Shown piece after piece: positions 43,294-52,873 of a DNA stretch of 64,000 nt. A program made the translations under genes and the position numbers. Each line of letters starts with the position of its first letter. The first letter of the stretch is position 1. The notes below the pieces were generated by a model that ran no database searches, had not been told where the DNA came from, and worked only from the letters and a program-made list of their open reading frames with translations. Source of the DNA: an uncultured Parabacteroides sp. (GTDB lineage Bacteria; Bacteroidota; Bacteroidia; Bacteroidales; Tannerellaceae). The stretch covers positions 155,942-219,941 of the forward strand of contig CALUZS010000003.1 in the NCBI GenBank assembly GCA_944325355.1, given 5' to 3'.

Positions 43294-44508
43294 CTAAGGT
43301 TGTACCAAGACGTTTGCAAGATAAGAGGTGTTTTCCTTTACGGGGCAAAGAGAGAGGTATCCGCTTACTATTTTCCCTTTGCTGATGTTTAGTGGATACC
43401 TTTCCTTGTACTTTTGGTAGCATTGTAATGCGGTATTGTTTTTCCCGTAATAACGTATATTGAAATTGCCGGTGCTGTTTTTTGCAAGTAAATTCTTCGA
43501 TAAGGAGAGTGCAATGATTCCCATTGTGGTCCGGAAGTTTATTTCGACGCACGGATGTATTTGTAAGAAATTGTTGTTGCTTTGAGGACAATATAACAGC
43601 ATATCTACTCCGAAATAGCCTTTGTAAGCAAAGGCTATTTTCTTTTTCAGGCTATCTGTCAGCGCATCTTTTATATCAGTATAGCAAGACTGTTTGGTTA
43701 TCTGTCCGATAGTTTCTTCCAGAAATGCCTGGCTTCCCAATAAATTCCCTTCATATGCCCCCCGTTGTGCGGTACCGAATACGGAGACACCGAGATATTG
43801 GATGTTTCCGATGCCGTCAGAATAAAACTCCATTGCAAAATCCTGTTTGTTGTCGAGGGCAGGTTCTATGCTTACCATTTGTTGTTTTTTCAAAACTCCG
43901 TTGATCCATCGGTAATTGTTCGGTGATAGACGGGCGTTCTGTATCCATTGCAATCCCCGTCCGGAGGAGGAGTATGGTGCCTTTAAAATATATGTGTTTC
44001 TTTTTCCTGAAAGATATTTTTCGATTTCTTCCAATTGTGAACAAAAAACAGGGGTGTCAGGGAGTTTGTAACCGGGGAGGGCAGATTTTATGAGTTCCAG
44101 GCATTCGGCAGCGGTCCGGCGGTTGAATAGCGTACTATAATGCGCTTCCCATGTCGGGATGTCTAATGAAATATTGCACTCCTTCTGTAAAGAACGGAAA
44201 ATATGCAGGCTGTGAGGTGAGAGACCCCACGGTGCTGCTTTCAGTTCCGGCATAAAGTGCCCCATGCTTTTTAGCAGGTTGGAGTCAGTCGGATACACTC
44301 TTGGGTGAAGCTCGTTAGGCAGTTTTGCAAGGTAGCCGATACACTCTTCTGTTTTTGTCAGGACGAAATCCCCCTCTTCCGCATACCATAAAGGCAAACA
44401 AGAAAGGTCTGTCATCATTTTCAAAACATTTGAGGGAGGTGTGTAATTCTCTTTGCCAAAGCATACCGCTGTCTCATGTCCGGGATTGAAAAGGTGTAGG
44501 TTGTTCAT
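43294..44508 (-). CDS. uncharacterised ATP-grasp-like protein
   Basis: 404 residues, no signal peptide. I do not recognise a named family, but the centre looks like an ATP-grasp fold: 'YILKAPYSSSGRGLQWI' (173-189) resembles the Lys plus Ser/Gly-rich ATP loop; 'GYFGVDMLL' (297-305) and 'VEINFRTTMG' (321-330, with the Glu-x-Asn Mg-ligand pattern) fit the metal-binding end. ATP-grasp enzymes join an acid and an amine through acyl phosphate. The N-terminal 'HLFNPGHETAVC' is another conserved-looking segment. Neighbours (helicase and DUF349) give no clue. Treat as an orphan ligase candidate. Confidence 0.7.
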   Translation of the reverse strand: MNNLHLFNPGHETAVCFGKENYTPPSNVLKMMTDLSCLPLWYAEEGDFVLTKTEECIGYLAKLPNELHPRVYPTDSNLLKSMGHFMPELKAAPWGLSPHSLHIFRSLQKECNISLDIPTWEAHYSTLFNRRTAAECLELIKSALPGYKLPDTPVFCSQLEEIEKYLSGKRNTYILKAPYSSSGRGLQWIQNARLSPNNYRWINGVLKKQQMVSIEPALDNKQDFAMEFYSDGIGNIQYLGVSVFGTAQRGAYEGNLLGSQAFLEETIGQITKQSCYTDIKDALTDSLKKKIAFAYKGYFGVDMLLYCPQSNNNFLQIHPCVEINFRTTMGIIALSLSKNLLAKNSTGNFNIRYYGKNNTALQCYQKYKERYPLNISKGKIVSGYLSLCPVKENTSYLANVLVQP

Positions 44509-44531
44509 GCCTGCTGTTATCTGTTTTTAAG

Positions 44532-44573
44532 AAATAGGCTGAGCCGGATTATTTATCCGACCCAGCCTTATTT
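44532..44573 (-). terminator. imperfect hairpin after the DUF349 gene
   Basis: AAATAGGCTGAGCCGGAT pairs with ATCCGACCCAGCCTTATTT with two mismatches and a bulge, 20 bases past the stop. A plausible intrinsic terminator on the minus strand; the downstream T tract is weak. Confidence 0.6.
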
Positions 44574-44593
44574 CGTCAGAAGGAAGTTATCTA

Positions 44594-46444
44594 TTATTCG
44601 ATATTTTCGTCGATAGCGTCAATTTTTTTGACAATAAGTTCCATATCGTTCTTCAGTTTTTCTATTTTCCGTTCCATCTCTTTGATAAGTCCGTTACCTC
44701 CTTTGGATGCGATGGTCAGGAAGCCCATGTTGTTCTCGTATGTCTGAAGCTCATTTTTCATTTTCTCGTAGGTTCGCATCAATTTCTCCCGCTCACTATA
44801 TAATCTGTTGAGGTTTTGTTTCCCGGAGTCATTGACGCTGTTACGGAATGTTTCGATTTTACGTTGGTATTCATCGATATTCAGACGTTCAAACTGGCGG
44901 TCTACCGCTTCATGGTAGGCTTTGTAAATTTTGTCTTTCTCTTTTATAGGTACAAATCCGATGGAGTTCCATTCCTTCATCAAGTTCCTTAAAGCGGAAA
45001 GCGCATCTTCGTGGTTGAGCGACTCATCGATACTGCTTATTTTTTCGACAATTTCTTTCTTCAAAGTCAAGTTGTTGTTCTCCTCGTCTTTCAGATTTGC
45101 CAGGTTTTTATTCTTCTGGTCAAAGAAATAGTCGCATGCTGTTATGAAACGCTTCCAAATGGTGTCTGAATATTTGCGGGGAACGGGACCAATCTCTTTC
45201 CATTCTTTTTGCAAGGCGATGAATTTTTCAGTGGTTTGTCTCCATTCGGTGCTGTCCTTTAATGCTTCTGCCTTTTTGCACAAGAGCTGTTTTTGCTCCA
45301 GATTCTGTTCCATATTTTCTTTGAATGTTTTATGGAACTCTTTCCTTTTGGCATAATACACATCGCAAGCAGCGTGGAAACGCTCGTAAATCTTAACATT
45401 CTCCTTTTTAGGAGCGTAACCTATTTCTTTCCATTGGCTCTGCAGTTCGGTTATTTCCTGGTGTTTTTTGTCCCAGTCTTTATAGGTTTTTAATGACGAG
45501 TAGTCGATGGCTTCGATTTTTTCGCAAATTTTGATTTTTGCTACCAAGTTCTCTTTTTCTTTTGCCTTTTGCTGCTCAAAATACTCTTGATAGCGTTTGT
45601 TGATAATGGTAGACGCGGTTTTGAACCGGATCCATATTTTTTCCCTGAAATCTTTTGCAACCGGACCGATTTCCCTCCACTGCTGGTGCAGTTTCTGCAA
45701 CTGGTGGAATACGGAAATAATATCGGGCTCGGTGCTGAGACGTTCAACCGTTTCGCAAAGAGCTGTTTTCATTTCAAGGTTTTTCTTGAAATCGTAGTCA
45801 CGGAACTGGTTGTTTATTTTAATGATGTCGTAAAATTTCTCGCAATATATCTGGTAGTTCCGCCACAGTTCGTTGGCATGTTCTGCCGGTACGTCTTTGG
45901 CTTCTTTCCAGCGGGTCTGAATGTTTTTGAAATCCCCGTAGAGTTTGTTGAAGTCCTCTTGACTTTCACATAAGCTTTTCAGCTGTTCTATCAGTTGGAG
46001 CTTCAAAGCATAATTGGCTGCTTTTGTCCGTTCGTCTTCGGCGGTTGCGGCTGCTCTTTTCTCTTTAAATATATTTAGTAACTCTTTAATGCGTTTATCT
46101 GTTTCGTTTTCTACAAAAGAGAAGTCTTTTTCATCGTTACCGGCTTCGACAAAAGCTTTCTTCGCTTCGTCGATTTCAGCACGATGCGTTTTGTAAAAAG
46201 CCTGCTTTAACGTCTCAACATCCAGGCGGACTTCTTCTACAGGCTGTTCTACCAAGACAGCGAGTTTGTCTAAAATTTCTTCTTTAGACAATTTGTTATT
46301 GTTAGTAACTGAATTTGTTTCTTCTGTTTCTTTCTGCACGTTACTTTCCTCAGAAATGTTTTCCGGAGTTATTTCCGGAGCTTGAGCTGTTTCCGACATG
46401 CCGCTGTTCTCTGCCTGCAAGTTCGGTTCTAAAGTGTCCTTCAT
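44594..46444 (-). CDS. DUF349 repeat protein
   Basis: 616 residues from ATG 46444. The N-terminal ~75 residues are acidic and low-complexity ('ETAQAPEITPENISEES'). The rest contains about five DUF349 repeats with the recurring pattern 'LQxxWKEIGxxPxxxxxxIWxRF' (e.g. 'RWKEAKDVPAEHANELWRNY', 'QWREIGPVAKDFREKIWIRF', 'WKEIGPVPRKYSDTIWKRF'), and a helical C-terminus. The domain is conserved in Bacteroidetes and Actinobacteria but its function is unknown. A G-rich AGGAGGGGAGG lies about 35 bases before the chosen ATG, with no start codon near it, so it may not be used. Confidence 0.85.
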   Translation of the reverse strand: MKDTLEPNLQAENSGMSETAQAPEITPENISEESNVQKETEETNSVTNNNKLSKEEILDKLAVLVEQPVEEVRLDVETLKQAFYKTHRAEIDEAKKAFVEAGNDEKDFSFVENETDKRIKELLNIFKEKRAAATAEDERTKAANYALKLQLIEQLKSLCESQEDFNKLYGDFKNIQTRWKEAKDVPAEHANELWRNYQIYCEKFYDIIKINNQFRDYDFKKNLEMKTALCETVERLSTEPDIISVFHQLQKLHQQWREIGPVAKDFREKIWIRFKTASTIINKRYQEYFEQQKAKEKENLVAKIKICEKIEAIDYSSLKTYKDWDKKHQEITELQSQWKEIGYAPKKENVKIYERFHAACDVYYAKRKEFHKTFKENMEQNLEQKQLLCKKAEALKDSTEWRQTTEKFIALQKEWKEIGPVPRKYSDTIWKRFITACDYFFDQKNKNLANLKDEENNNLTLKKEIVEKISSIDESLNHEDALSALRNLMKEWNSIGFVPIKEKDKIYKAYHEAVDRQFERLNIDEYQRKIETFRNSVNDSGKQNLNRLYSEREKLMRTYEKMKNELQTYENNMGFLTIASKGGNGLIKEMERKIEKLKNDMELIVKKIDAIDENIE

Positions 46445-46737
46445 ATAATCACGTTTTTTTGTAAAGGATATAACCTCCCCTCCTATATTAGAATGCAAAT
46501 AAAGCAATTTATTTTTAATTTTATCTATTCTTTTAATGTTTTCTTGCAAAAAACTTTGATTGGGGCATTCATTCTTTTATGGGTAACCGGTTTGTTTTGG
46601 TGCGTTCTTTTGGTTGTTGCAAAAAAGGGAGTGCCCGCTTGTCTGGGAATGGCTGTACAGTTTTTTTCGGGAATATTCCAGTATTTTCCCGACGGGAGGG
46701 CAGGGGATAAATTTTATATGGGAGTCCATGGAACGGT

Positions 46738-47919
46738 TTAGCGTATAGTGACTTCGAAATAGATGCGATAGCAGTCGAGGACAGCAGTGTAGGAACCTTC
46801 CCGGACACTGATTTCAATGGTTTTGTTACCTTGTTCTCCTTTGGCGTAGTAAAGTTCGTAGGAGGAATTTTCTTGTGGGATGAGGGTTATGCCCACATCC
46901 TGCAAGCGAGAAACCATGCGCTCGGCGGTGGCTTTGGCATTGGTGAATGCGGCTTGTCCATCGTCTCCTTTCAGGAAGTCAAATTCAAAGTCGAACGAAT
47001 ATAAGCGGTCGTTGAGGAAGAAAGCAGAGACGTAGCTGATTGGAATACCATCGTGGGTATACTTGTAGCCGGAGATGTCGTGTATGATGATGCTTTGGTC
47101 GGTGGTGCTGATGTCCCATTCTCTGTTTTGCCGCAGAGATTGCAGGGCAGAAGAATAGGTGATGCTGGTGCCCAGTATCCCGAACGGGTGGTTTACCATA
47201 TCGGTGATGGAGAGTTCGCCGGGCTGTTTCGTTGGAGTGGTGTTCCGGGCTGATTGCTGTTGCCGGGAAGGAGAGGAAAGGTTGTCATAATAGGAGATAG
47301 TTCGGCTCTCCGTGCCGCGTTCCGTAACTCCGTCCGGTTCGTAGCCCATAGCTTTCAATTTCTCGGGATCTATCCTCAAGAGGGCTGGTTCTACTACGCG
47401 ATAATTCCGTTCTGTCCAGTTGCCCTGCTCATCGATGCGGACATGTTCGTAATACCAAATCCGTTTTGGTTCTGTTCCTCCCTTGTCCATATCGTACACT
47501 TCTGTTTTGACGCAAAGCCCGTTCCGGTCATAATAATACATGTACAGGGTCGTTGTCCGGCTGTCGAATAACGGATCTTCATTAATCCAGACATTCGTGG
47601 CTACCCGACCTTGCTCTTCGTATGTGTACCGATTGAAATCCTTTGCTATAAGACCTTTCGCTATACCTTGGAGATGCGTTTCGCCTGTTGTATTTGTGAT
47701 GTAGCCTTGTGCGTCTCGTTCTACGGAGATGAAAGGTTTTTTCCCCTCAATGGTGAGCAATTCTCCTTCGGTACTGTACTCCAGTGTCCGGTTTTCATAC
47801 TTGATGGTTTGCACGGGACCATTCGCTTCTTCTAAGATAGCATCGTGATATTTTTGGGAATATAGGGGGTAGCTTATTCCCAAAGTCAGGATTAGTGCGG
47901 TAAGTTGGACTGTTTTCAT
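46738..47919 (-). CDS. secreted protein of unknown function
   Basis: 393 residues with a signal peptide ('LTLGISYPLYSQKYHDAIL'). I do not recognise a named family. The N-terminal half has repeated strand-turn pieces reminiscent of YD/RHS-like bookkeeping repeats ('VSVERDAQGYITNTTGET', 'MYYYDRNGLCVKTEVYD', 'DEQGNWTERNYRV'), which suggests a beta-solenoid-like fold; a Ser/Thr/Gln linker follows (about 220-235) and a second domain with 'ISGYKYTHDGIPISYVSAFF'. It stands alone, with a probable -7 box TATGTTTG and a palindrome upstream. It is likely periplasmic or surface-exposed. Confidence 0.65.
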   Translation of the reverse strand: MKTVQLTALILTLGISYPLYSQKYHDAILEEANGPVQTIKYENRTLEYSTEGELLTIEGKKPFISVERDAQGYITNTTGETHLQGIAKGLIAKDFNRYTYEEQGRVATNVWINEDPLFDSRTTTLYMYYYDRNGLCVKTEVYDMDKGGTEPKRIWYYEHVRIDEQGNWTERNYRVVEPALLRIDPEKLKAMGYEPDGVTERGTESRTISYYDNLSSPSRQQQSARNTTPTKQPGELSITDMVNHPFGILGTSITYSSALQSLRQNREWDISTTDQSIIIHDISGYKYTHDGIPISYVSAFFLNDRLYSFDFEFDFLKGDDGQAAFTNAKATAERMVSRLQDVGITLIPQENSSYELYYAKGEQGNKTIEISVREGSYTAVLDCYRIYFEVTIR

Positions 47920-47960
47920 CGTGTTTGTTTTTATAATGAGTTGCGGATGATATATTTGTT

Positions 47961-47975
47961 ATGTTTACAAACATA
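47961..47975 (-). promoter_or_regulatory. -7 box and palindrome before the secreted unknown
   Basis: ATGTTT-AC-AAACAT (47961-47974) is a perfect 14-base palindrome that overlaps the minus-strand -7 box TATGTTTG (47968-47975). A regulator bound there would block or help the promoter. Confidence 0.5.
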
Positions 47976-48150
47976 GCTAATTTTTGGAAAAGAAATTGGT
48001 GAATGGAAGAAAAATTCCTGATACCGCAGATGCGATTACTTTGATTCCTTTTTGCAATTGTTTTATGCCACGTTTTTATCGTTTTTCCTGGAAGGAGACC
48101 CGGCAGTAGTTACGATTCCGGGGGAAGCTGCGTTTCAAGAAAGAGATAAT

Positions 48151-48182
48151 AAGAGAGTATGTCAAAATAGACATACCCTCTT
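48151..48182 (-). terminator. terminator after oadB
   Basis: AAGAGAGTATGTC / GACATACCCTCTT, a 13-bp stem with one mismatch and a 6-base loop, 27 bases past the oadB stop. Confidence 0.75.
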
Positions 48183-48209
48183 TTCGCTGTTAATAGATAA
48201 TATGCGTTT

Positions 48210-49445
48210 TTAACCTAAAAACGAGATTAAAACTCCGGCAGCTACGGCCGAACCGATTACTCCGGAAATGTTGCTTGCCATGCAATATTGCAATACGTGG
48301 TTTTTCGAGTCGTATTTAAGCGCTATTTCATTGGCAACACGTGCGGCCATAGGGACTGCGCTTAATCCTGTTGCTCCAATCAACGGATTTATTTTCTTTT
48401 TCGAGAAGAGATTTACCACTTTGACAAATAGAATACCGCCGGCGATGGAGAGTGCGAAAGCAAGGAATCCACCGATAACGATTCCTATGGTAGTCGGATT
48501 CAGGAACGCTTCGGATGTCATGGTCGCTCCTACGGATAATCCTAAAAAGATGGTTGCCGTGTTCATGATGCTGTTTGACGCTGCGTCGAACAAACGGGAA
48601 GTGTTCGAACCGATTTCTTTAATCAAGTTACCGAACATCAACATCCCTATCAAAGGAACAGCCGTTGGCACGAACAGGGCGACCACTGTAGTGACGGCAA
48701 TCGGGAAGATAATTTTCACAACACGGAGGTTTTTAATCTCTGTATGTGACGGATATTTCTTTTCCTGCTCTTTCATGTTGATAGATAACTCTTTCTTTGT
48801 GCATAGCAAGTTAACTACCAGAGGAATAATCACAGGCACCAGCGCCATATAGGAATAAGCCGCGATAGCAATCGGGCCTAACAAATGTGGTGCGAGTTTG
48901 ATTGTCGTGAAGATGGCGGTTGGTCCGTCGGCACCTCCGATGATGCCTAACGAGGCTGCTTCTTTAGGAGTGAATCCCATGAAGATGGCTACCAACAACA
49001 CAGTGAAGATTCCCAATTGGGCTGCTGCCCCGAAAATGGATAGCCGCAAGTTGCGGAGCATGGGACCGAAATCTGTCAATGCTCCGACACCCATGAAAAT
49101 CACAGGTGGAAGAAATCCGGTTTTAATTAAAAGGTAATAGATGAAGTTCATGAGTCCGAGTTCATGCGCAATGTCGTGCAAAGGCATTTCCCAAATATTT
49201 TTCATGACCCCGTGAACTTCTACCATTCCGTTTTCATCAGCTTGTATGACACCCATGTCTCCTCCCGGAAAGTTCGCCAGCAATACTCCAAATGCTATCG
49301 GAACGAGCAACAATGGCTCGTATTGCTTTTTGATGCCGAGGTAGAGCAATATAAAAGCGATGGCATACATGATGAGGAACTGTGGTTCAGCAATAATATT
49401 GCTGAAGGCAGTCATGTCATATAATTTACTAAATATATCGTTCAT
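48210..49445 (-). CDS. oadB: Na+-translocating decarboxylase beta subunit
   Basis: 411 residues, about nine or ten membrane helices. The family signatures 'LGIIGGADGPTAIFTT' (Asp in the Na+ pathway) and 'SNISGVIGSAVAAGVL' near the C-terminus are intact. It decarboxylates the carboxybiotin formed by the alpha subunit and exports Na+. It comes 7 bases after oadA in the operon oadG-oadA-oadB. Substrate assignment (oxaloacetate rather than methylmalonyl-CoA) rests on the alpha subunit. Confidence 0.95.
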   Translation of the reverse strand: MNDIFSKLYDMTAFSNIIAEPQFLIMYAIAFILLYLGIKKQYEPLLLVPIAFGVLLANFPGGDMGVIQADENGMVEVHGVMKNIWEMPLHDIAHELGLMNFIYYLLIKTGFLPPVIFMGVGALTDFGPMLRNLRLSIFGAAAQLGIFTVLLVAIFMGFTPKEAASLGIIGGADGPTAIFTTIKLAPHLLGPIAIAAYSYMALVPVIIPLVVNLLCTKKELSINMKEQEKKYPSHTEIKNLRVVKIIFPIAVTTVVALFVPTAVPLIGMLMFGNLIKEIGSNTSRLFDAASNSIMNTATIFLGLSVGATMTSEAFLNPTTIGIVIGGFLAFALSIAGGILFVKVVNLFSKKKINPLIGATGLSAVPMAARVANEIALKYDSKNHVLQYCMASNISGVIGSAVAAGVLISFLG

Positions 49446-49452
49446 GGCAATT

Positions 49453-51318
49453 TTATTGTATTATCATTAAAACGTCATCTTCTGAAACTGCTTCTCCGTT
49501 GGACAGACAGATAGAGGTAATAGTCCCGCTAAATTCAGAATGTACGGCATTGTAAGTTTTCATCGCTTCTATGTAACAAAGGATGTCTCCTTCCTTGACG
49601 GTGTCTCCAACTTTCAGCGGTGTGTCGGACGCATTCTTCACCATGAAGAATTTACCCTCCAGCGGTGATAACACTTCTTTGCCGGCTCCGGCTTCTGCTG
49701 GTGCTGCCTGGGTCGCTGCATTCTGCGAAGCTGCAGGCTGTACTGCCTGTCCGGCAACATCCCCGAATGCGACGGTAACGCGGTAAGCTTGTCCGTTCAC
49801 ATTAACGGTGAGGGTTTGCGGCGTGGAAGGTAGAACGGTTTCTCCTGCTGATGCTTTTTCGTTGCGGCGTTTGGCTACATCGGCGTTGAAATCTTCTTTT
49901 GCTTTGCCTGATTTGTATGCTTCATATTGCGATGGATGCATGGCGTATTCAAACAACTCTTCATCGTCTTTTCCTGTATCCCATCCTCTTTTTCTCATTA
50001 AAGCGCGGAAATCGTCTAATGCGTCCGGATAGTTGTCTTGCGGATCCCCTGTGAAGAATTTACGTCCTTCCTTTTCTGCGATTGCGATGATTTCAGGAGA
50101 GAGTTCGCCCGGCAGTTTTCCTGCTTTGCCAAGCAGCATGTCCCAAATGTCGTCTGCAATCATGCTCCAACGCTCTTTCCCTTTTTCCATTTGCATGACG
50201 TTCATAAGCGCCAGGTTTTTTACATATTGGCTGAACGGAGTGACTAATGGGGGGTAGCCGACACGGGGCCAAACGTACGCCACTTCGTTGAACAGTTTGA
50301 TGAGAAGTTCGTCCTGGCTCATCGATGCCTCTCCGTGTTTCGCTTTGTATTTGTTGATTGATTCCAAATTGCTTTCAAGGTCTGCCATCAGGCTGCCCAT
50401 CATGCCGCCCGGAAGCCCAGGACCAATCAACAAGGAATTCATCATACGGTTTCTCGGACTGATGTACAATCCCAAAAAGTCGTCCATAAATTCCTGGATT
50501 AATGAGCGGACTTTCATGTAAGCACTCATATTTATCTCCGGGACTTTGAACCCTGCATCTTTCAACATGGCTTGTACCGCAAGTAAATCGGCATGTCCTG
50601 TTCCCCATGAAAGAGGTTCCATTCCTACGTCGATGTAGTCACATCCGGCTTTACATACTTCCAGAATGGATGCCATGTTGAATCCGGGACCCGCATGGCT
50701 GTGGTATTGTACGGGAATTTCCGGGTATTTTTGTTTGATATTGGCTACGATTCGCCCGAGTGAGTGTGGACGGCCGATGCCAGCCATGTCTTTTATACAG
50801 ATTTCGTCTGCACCTAAAGATATCAGTTCATACGCCATGTTTGTGTAATATTCAACGGTATGGACCGGAGAATGGGTTATGCAGAGGGAGCATTGGGAAA
50901 TCATCCCTGCATCTTTGGCATATTGGATTGACGGTGCGATGTTGCGTATGTCGTTCAGACCGCAAAATGTGCGGGCAATGTCAGTTCCCTGTGCTTTCTT
51001 TACCTTATAAAACAAGCGTCTGACGTCGGCAGGAACAGGACTCATCCGCAATCCGTTTAATGCGCGGTCAAGCATATGGGTCTGTATGCCCGCTTCATGG
51101 AATGGCTTTGTCCATTCGCGGACTGCTCTGTTCGGGTTCTCTCCAAAGAGGAGGTTTACCTGTTCGAATCCTCCTCCGTTTGTTTCCACACGGGCGAAAC
51201 ATCCCATTTCTATAATTGCAGGAGCGACCTTTGTCAATTGGTCAACTCTTGGTACATATTTTCCAGCTGATTGCCACATGTCGCGGAAAACCAAACTGAA
51301 TTTTACTTCTTTATTCAT
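49453..51318 (-). CDS. oadA: oxaloacetate decarboxylase alpha subunit / pyruvate carboxylase B-like
   Basis: 621 residues from ATG 51318; longer starts lack support. The N-terminal carboxyltransferase TIM barrel shows 'VFRDMWQSAG' (metal Asp), 'EICIKDMAGI' (Lys that is carbamylated in homologues) and 'YHSHAGPG' (metal His pair). A linker rich in Ala/Gln/Pro ('PAASQNAATQAAPAEAGAG') leads to the biotinyl domain, 'EAMKTYN', with biotinyl Lys587. It moves the carboxyl group of oxaloacetate to biotin for OadB. It follows oadG by 22 bases. Confidence 0.94.
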   Translation of the reverse strand: MNKEVKFSLVFRDMWQSAGKYVPRVDQLTKVAPAIIEMGCFARVETNGGGFEQVNLLFGENPNRAVREWTKPFHEAGIQTHMLDRALNGLRMSPVPADVRRLFYKVKKAQGTDIARTFCGLNDIRNIAPSIQYAKDAGMISQCSLCITHSPVHTVEYYTNMAYELISLGADEICIKDMAGIGRPHSLGRIVANIKQKYPEIPVQYHSHAGPGFNMASILEVCKAGCDYIDVGMEPLSWGTGHADLLAVQAMLKDAGFKVPEINMSAYMKVRSLIQEFMDDFLGLYISPRNRMMNSLLIGPGLPGGMMGSLMADLESNLESINKYKAKHGEASMSQDELLIKLFNEVAYVWPRVGYPPLVTPFSQYVKNLALMNVMQMEKGKERWSMIADDIWDMLLGKAGKLPGELSPEIIAIAEKEGRKFFTGDPQDNYPDALDDFRALMRKRGWDTGKDDEELFEYAMHPSQYEAYKSGKAKEDFNADVAKRRNEKASAGETVLPSTPQTLTVNVNGQAYRVTVAFGDVAGQAVQPAASQNAATQAAPAEAGAGKEVLSPLEGKFFMVKNASDTPLKVGDTVKEGDILCYIEAMKTYNAVHSEFSGTITSICLSNGEAVSEDDVLMIIQ

Positions 51319-51340
51319 AATTGAAAGTATTCTGATAGAT

Positions 51341-51610
51341 TTATAGTTTCTCAATTTTAATGACTTTTCCAAATCCTTTTGTTATTACATTGACAGCCGA
51401 AACAATAGCGGCTGCTTCTGTTTCTGGAATTGCGGAATCTCTTTGTCTTTTTCCGGCAGGAGATTGTCTTTTTGCCGGAATTTCTTCGGGAGCATATTTG
51501 TTGACAAATAAAATAAGCCCTTTTCCGAAATAAATGACAATAAGGAGAATCGCAAATACTGTAGCCATACCAACTACCATTAAGAGAAGTGCAAGTTCAA
51601 GATTTTCCAT
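51341..51610 (-). CDS. oadG: decarboxylase gamma subunit (OadG family)
   Basis: 89 residues: one N-terminal membrane helix ('LALLLMVVGMATVFAILLIVIYF'), then a short polar tail ending 'AAAIVSAVNVITKGFGKVIKIEKL'. Both length and position (first in oadG-oadA-oadB) fit the gamma subunit that holds the complex together. The promoter lies at 51667-51697. Confidence 0.9.
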   Translation of the reverse strand: MENLELALLLMVVGMATVFAILLIVIYFGKGLILFVNKYAPEEIPAKRQSPAGKRQRDSAIPETEAAAIVSAVNVITKGFGKVIKIEKL

Positions 51611-51666
51611 ATGTAATATAGTGTTTTTGCGGTTGTGTTTTTAAATAATTTCAAAATTTGCTGCCA

Positions 51667-51697
51667 CAAAATTAAAACGCCTGCATGAAAAAAGAAA
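51667..51697 (-). promoter_or_regulatory. promoter of oadGAB
   Basis: Minus strand: TTTC, 19 bases, TAATTTTG; one mismatch in the -33 element. It predicts a leader of about 50 bases before oadG. Confidence 0.7.
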
Positions 51698-51811
51698 TAA
51701 GTAATGATTTAAAAAAATGAAATAGCAGGGAAACGTAGCTCTGGTATATGAATTTTGAATATATGCGTTTGTGATTCCGGAATATCCTTTCCGGCAGAAG
51801 GTTTGATATTG

Positions 51812-51842
51812 TTTACGTATTTCAGAGATTTATGTACCTTTG
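51812..51842 (+). promoter_or_regulatory. promoter of the cytoplasmic TPR gene
   Basis: TTTA, 19 bases, TACCTTTG; one mismatch in the -33 element. It ends 43 bases before the ATG at 51886. Confidence 0.65.
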
Positions 51843-51885
51843 CGCGGAATTTGATTGTAGTGTCGTTTATAAAAAACACGATAAC

Positions 51886-52857
51886 ATGGGAAATTTTTTC
51901 AAATCATTGTTTTTATCCAAGCCAAACCGGGATTTGCAAGACGAAACGGGGGATAGTAATAATAAAGAGAACGACTTTGATGTGTTGAAATATGACGGGG
52001 TCCGAGCCCAACGGATGGGTAAGTTGGTGTATGCGGAGAAATGTTTCCGGGCGGCGATAGAGCTGAAAGAGGATTTTCAGACGTTGTCGTATTTAGCTTC
52101 GGTGGAAGTGTCGCAAGGAAAATTGGACGAAGCCTTGGCCGTATTGGATAGGATGGTGGAATTGCAACCGGAAAATATAGCGGTCCGGTTGAATCGGGTC
52201 AATTTGCTTTTTATGCTTGGAAAGATCGATGAGATCGTATCGGATTGTCAGCAGATAATCGGGCAGGATGAAACGAATGCCGTGGCATATTATCAGATGG
52301 CACGAGCTAAGAAAGAAAAGTCTGATTTGTTGGGGGCGATTGCCGATTTGACGAGATCAGTCTCTTTGAAAGAGGATTTTGTGGAAGCATACCAGCTGCG
52401 TGCGGAGGTGCTGCTGTTGATGGGCCAATTGAGCGAAGCTTTGGATGATGTTGAAAAAGTAAATGCTTTGGCTCCGGAGGAAGAGTCGGCTCCTCTTTTG
52501 AAAGGCCGTATATTTGAAACGATGCAGGAGCTTGCCGCTGCAGAGAAAGAGTATCGCAAAGTATTGGAATTGAATCCGTTTAATAGGGAAGCTGCTTTGT
52601 CGCTTGGTAATTTGTTAATCGCTAGCGAAAAGGCGGATGATGCGATAGCCTTATATGATGAAGTGATAGATCTTATGCCGGAATTTGCGAAAGCGTATGC
52701 GGAACGCGGCAGGGCGAAGAACCTGAAAGGAGACAAAGAAGGGGCTTTCTCTGATTTGAAGAAGTCTATAGAATTGAATCCGGAAAGTGATGAGGCGAAG
52801 CTGATGAACGGGGAGCATTCAAATTTTGATAATTTGTATAAGGGTGGCATTTACTGA
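51886..52857 (+). CDS. TPR-repeat protein
   Basis: 323 residues from ATG 51886; the open frame further up overlaps the promoter. There is no signal peptide. About eight TPR units cover residues 45-310 ('KCFRAAIELKEDFQTLSYLA', 'ALAVLDRMVELQPEN', 'AIADLTRSVSLKEDF', 'KEYRKVLELNPFNREA', 'AFSDLKKSIELNPESD'). A cytoplasmic scaffold of unknown partner. The gene is followed by rpmH, which has its own promoter. Confidence 0.85.
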   Translation: MGNFFKSLFLSKPNRDLQDETGDSNNKENDFDVLKYDGVRAQRMGKLVYAEKCFRAAIELKEDFQTLSYLASVEVSQGKLDEALAVLDRMVELQPENIAVRLNRVNLLFMLGKIDEIVSDCQQIIGQDETNAVAYYQMARAKKEKSDLLGAIADLTRSVSLKEDFVEAYQLRAEVLLLMGQLSEALDDVEKVNALAPEEESAPLLKGRIFETMQELAAAEKEYRKVLELNPFNREAALSLGNLLIASEKADDAIALYDEVIDLMPEFAKAYAERGRAKNLKGDKEGAFSDLKKSIELNPESDEAKLMNGEHSNFDNLYKGGIY

Positions 52858-52873
52858 AAAAAACGAGTGATAT

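Noticed and set aside
46493..46741. 82-codon plus-strand reading frame with a hydrophobic stretch
   Set aside because: It lies over the upstream region of the DUF349 gene and runs into the end of the next gene; no ribosome-binding site and no family likeness.
51150..51175. GTTCGAATCC, resembling a tRNA T-arm
   Set aside because: It is inside the oadA coding sequence and no acceptor or anticodon arm can be formed.
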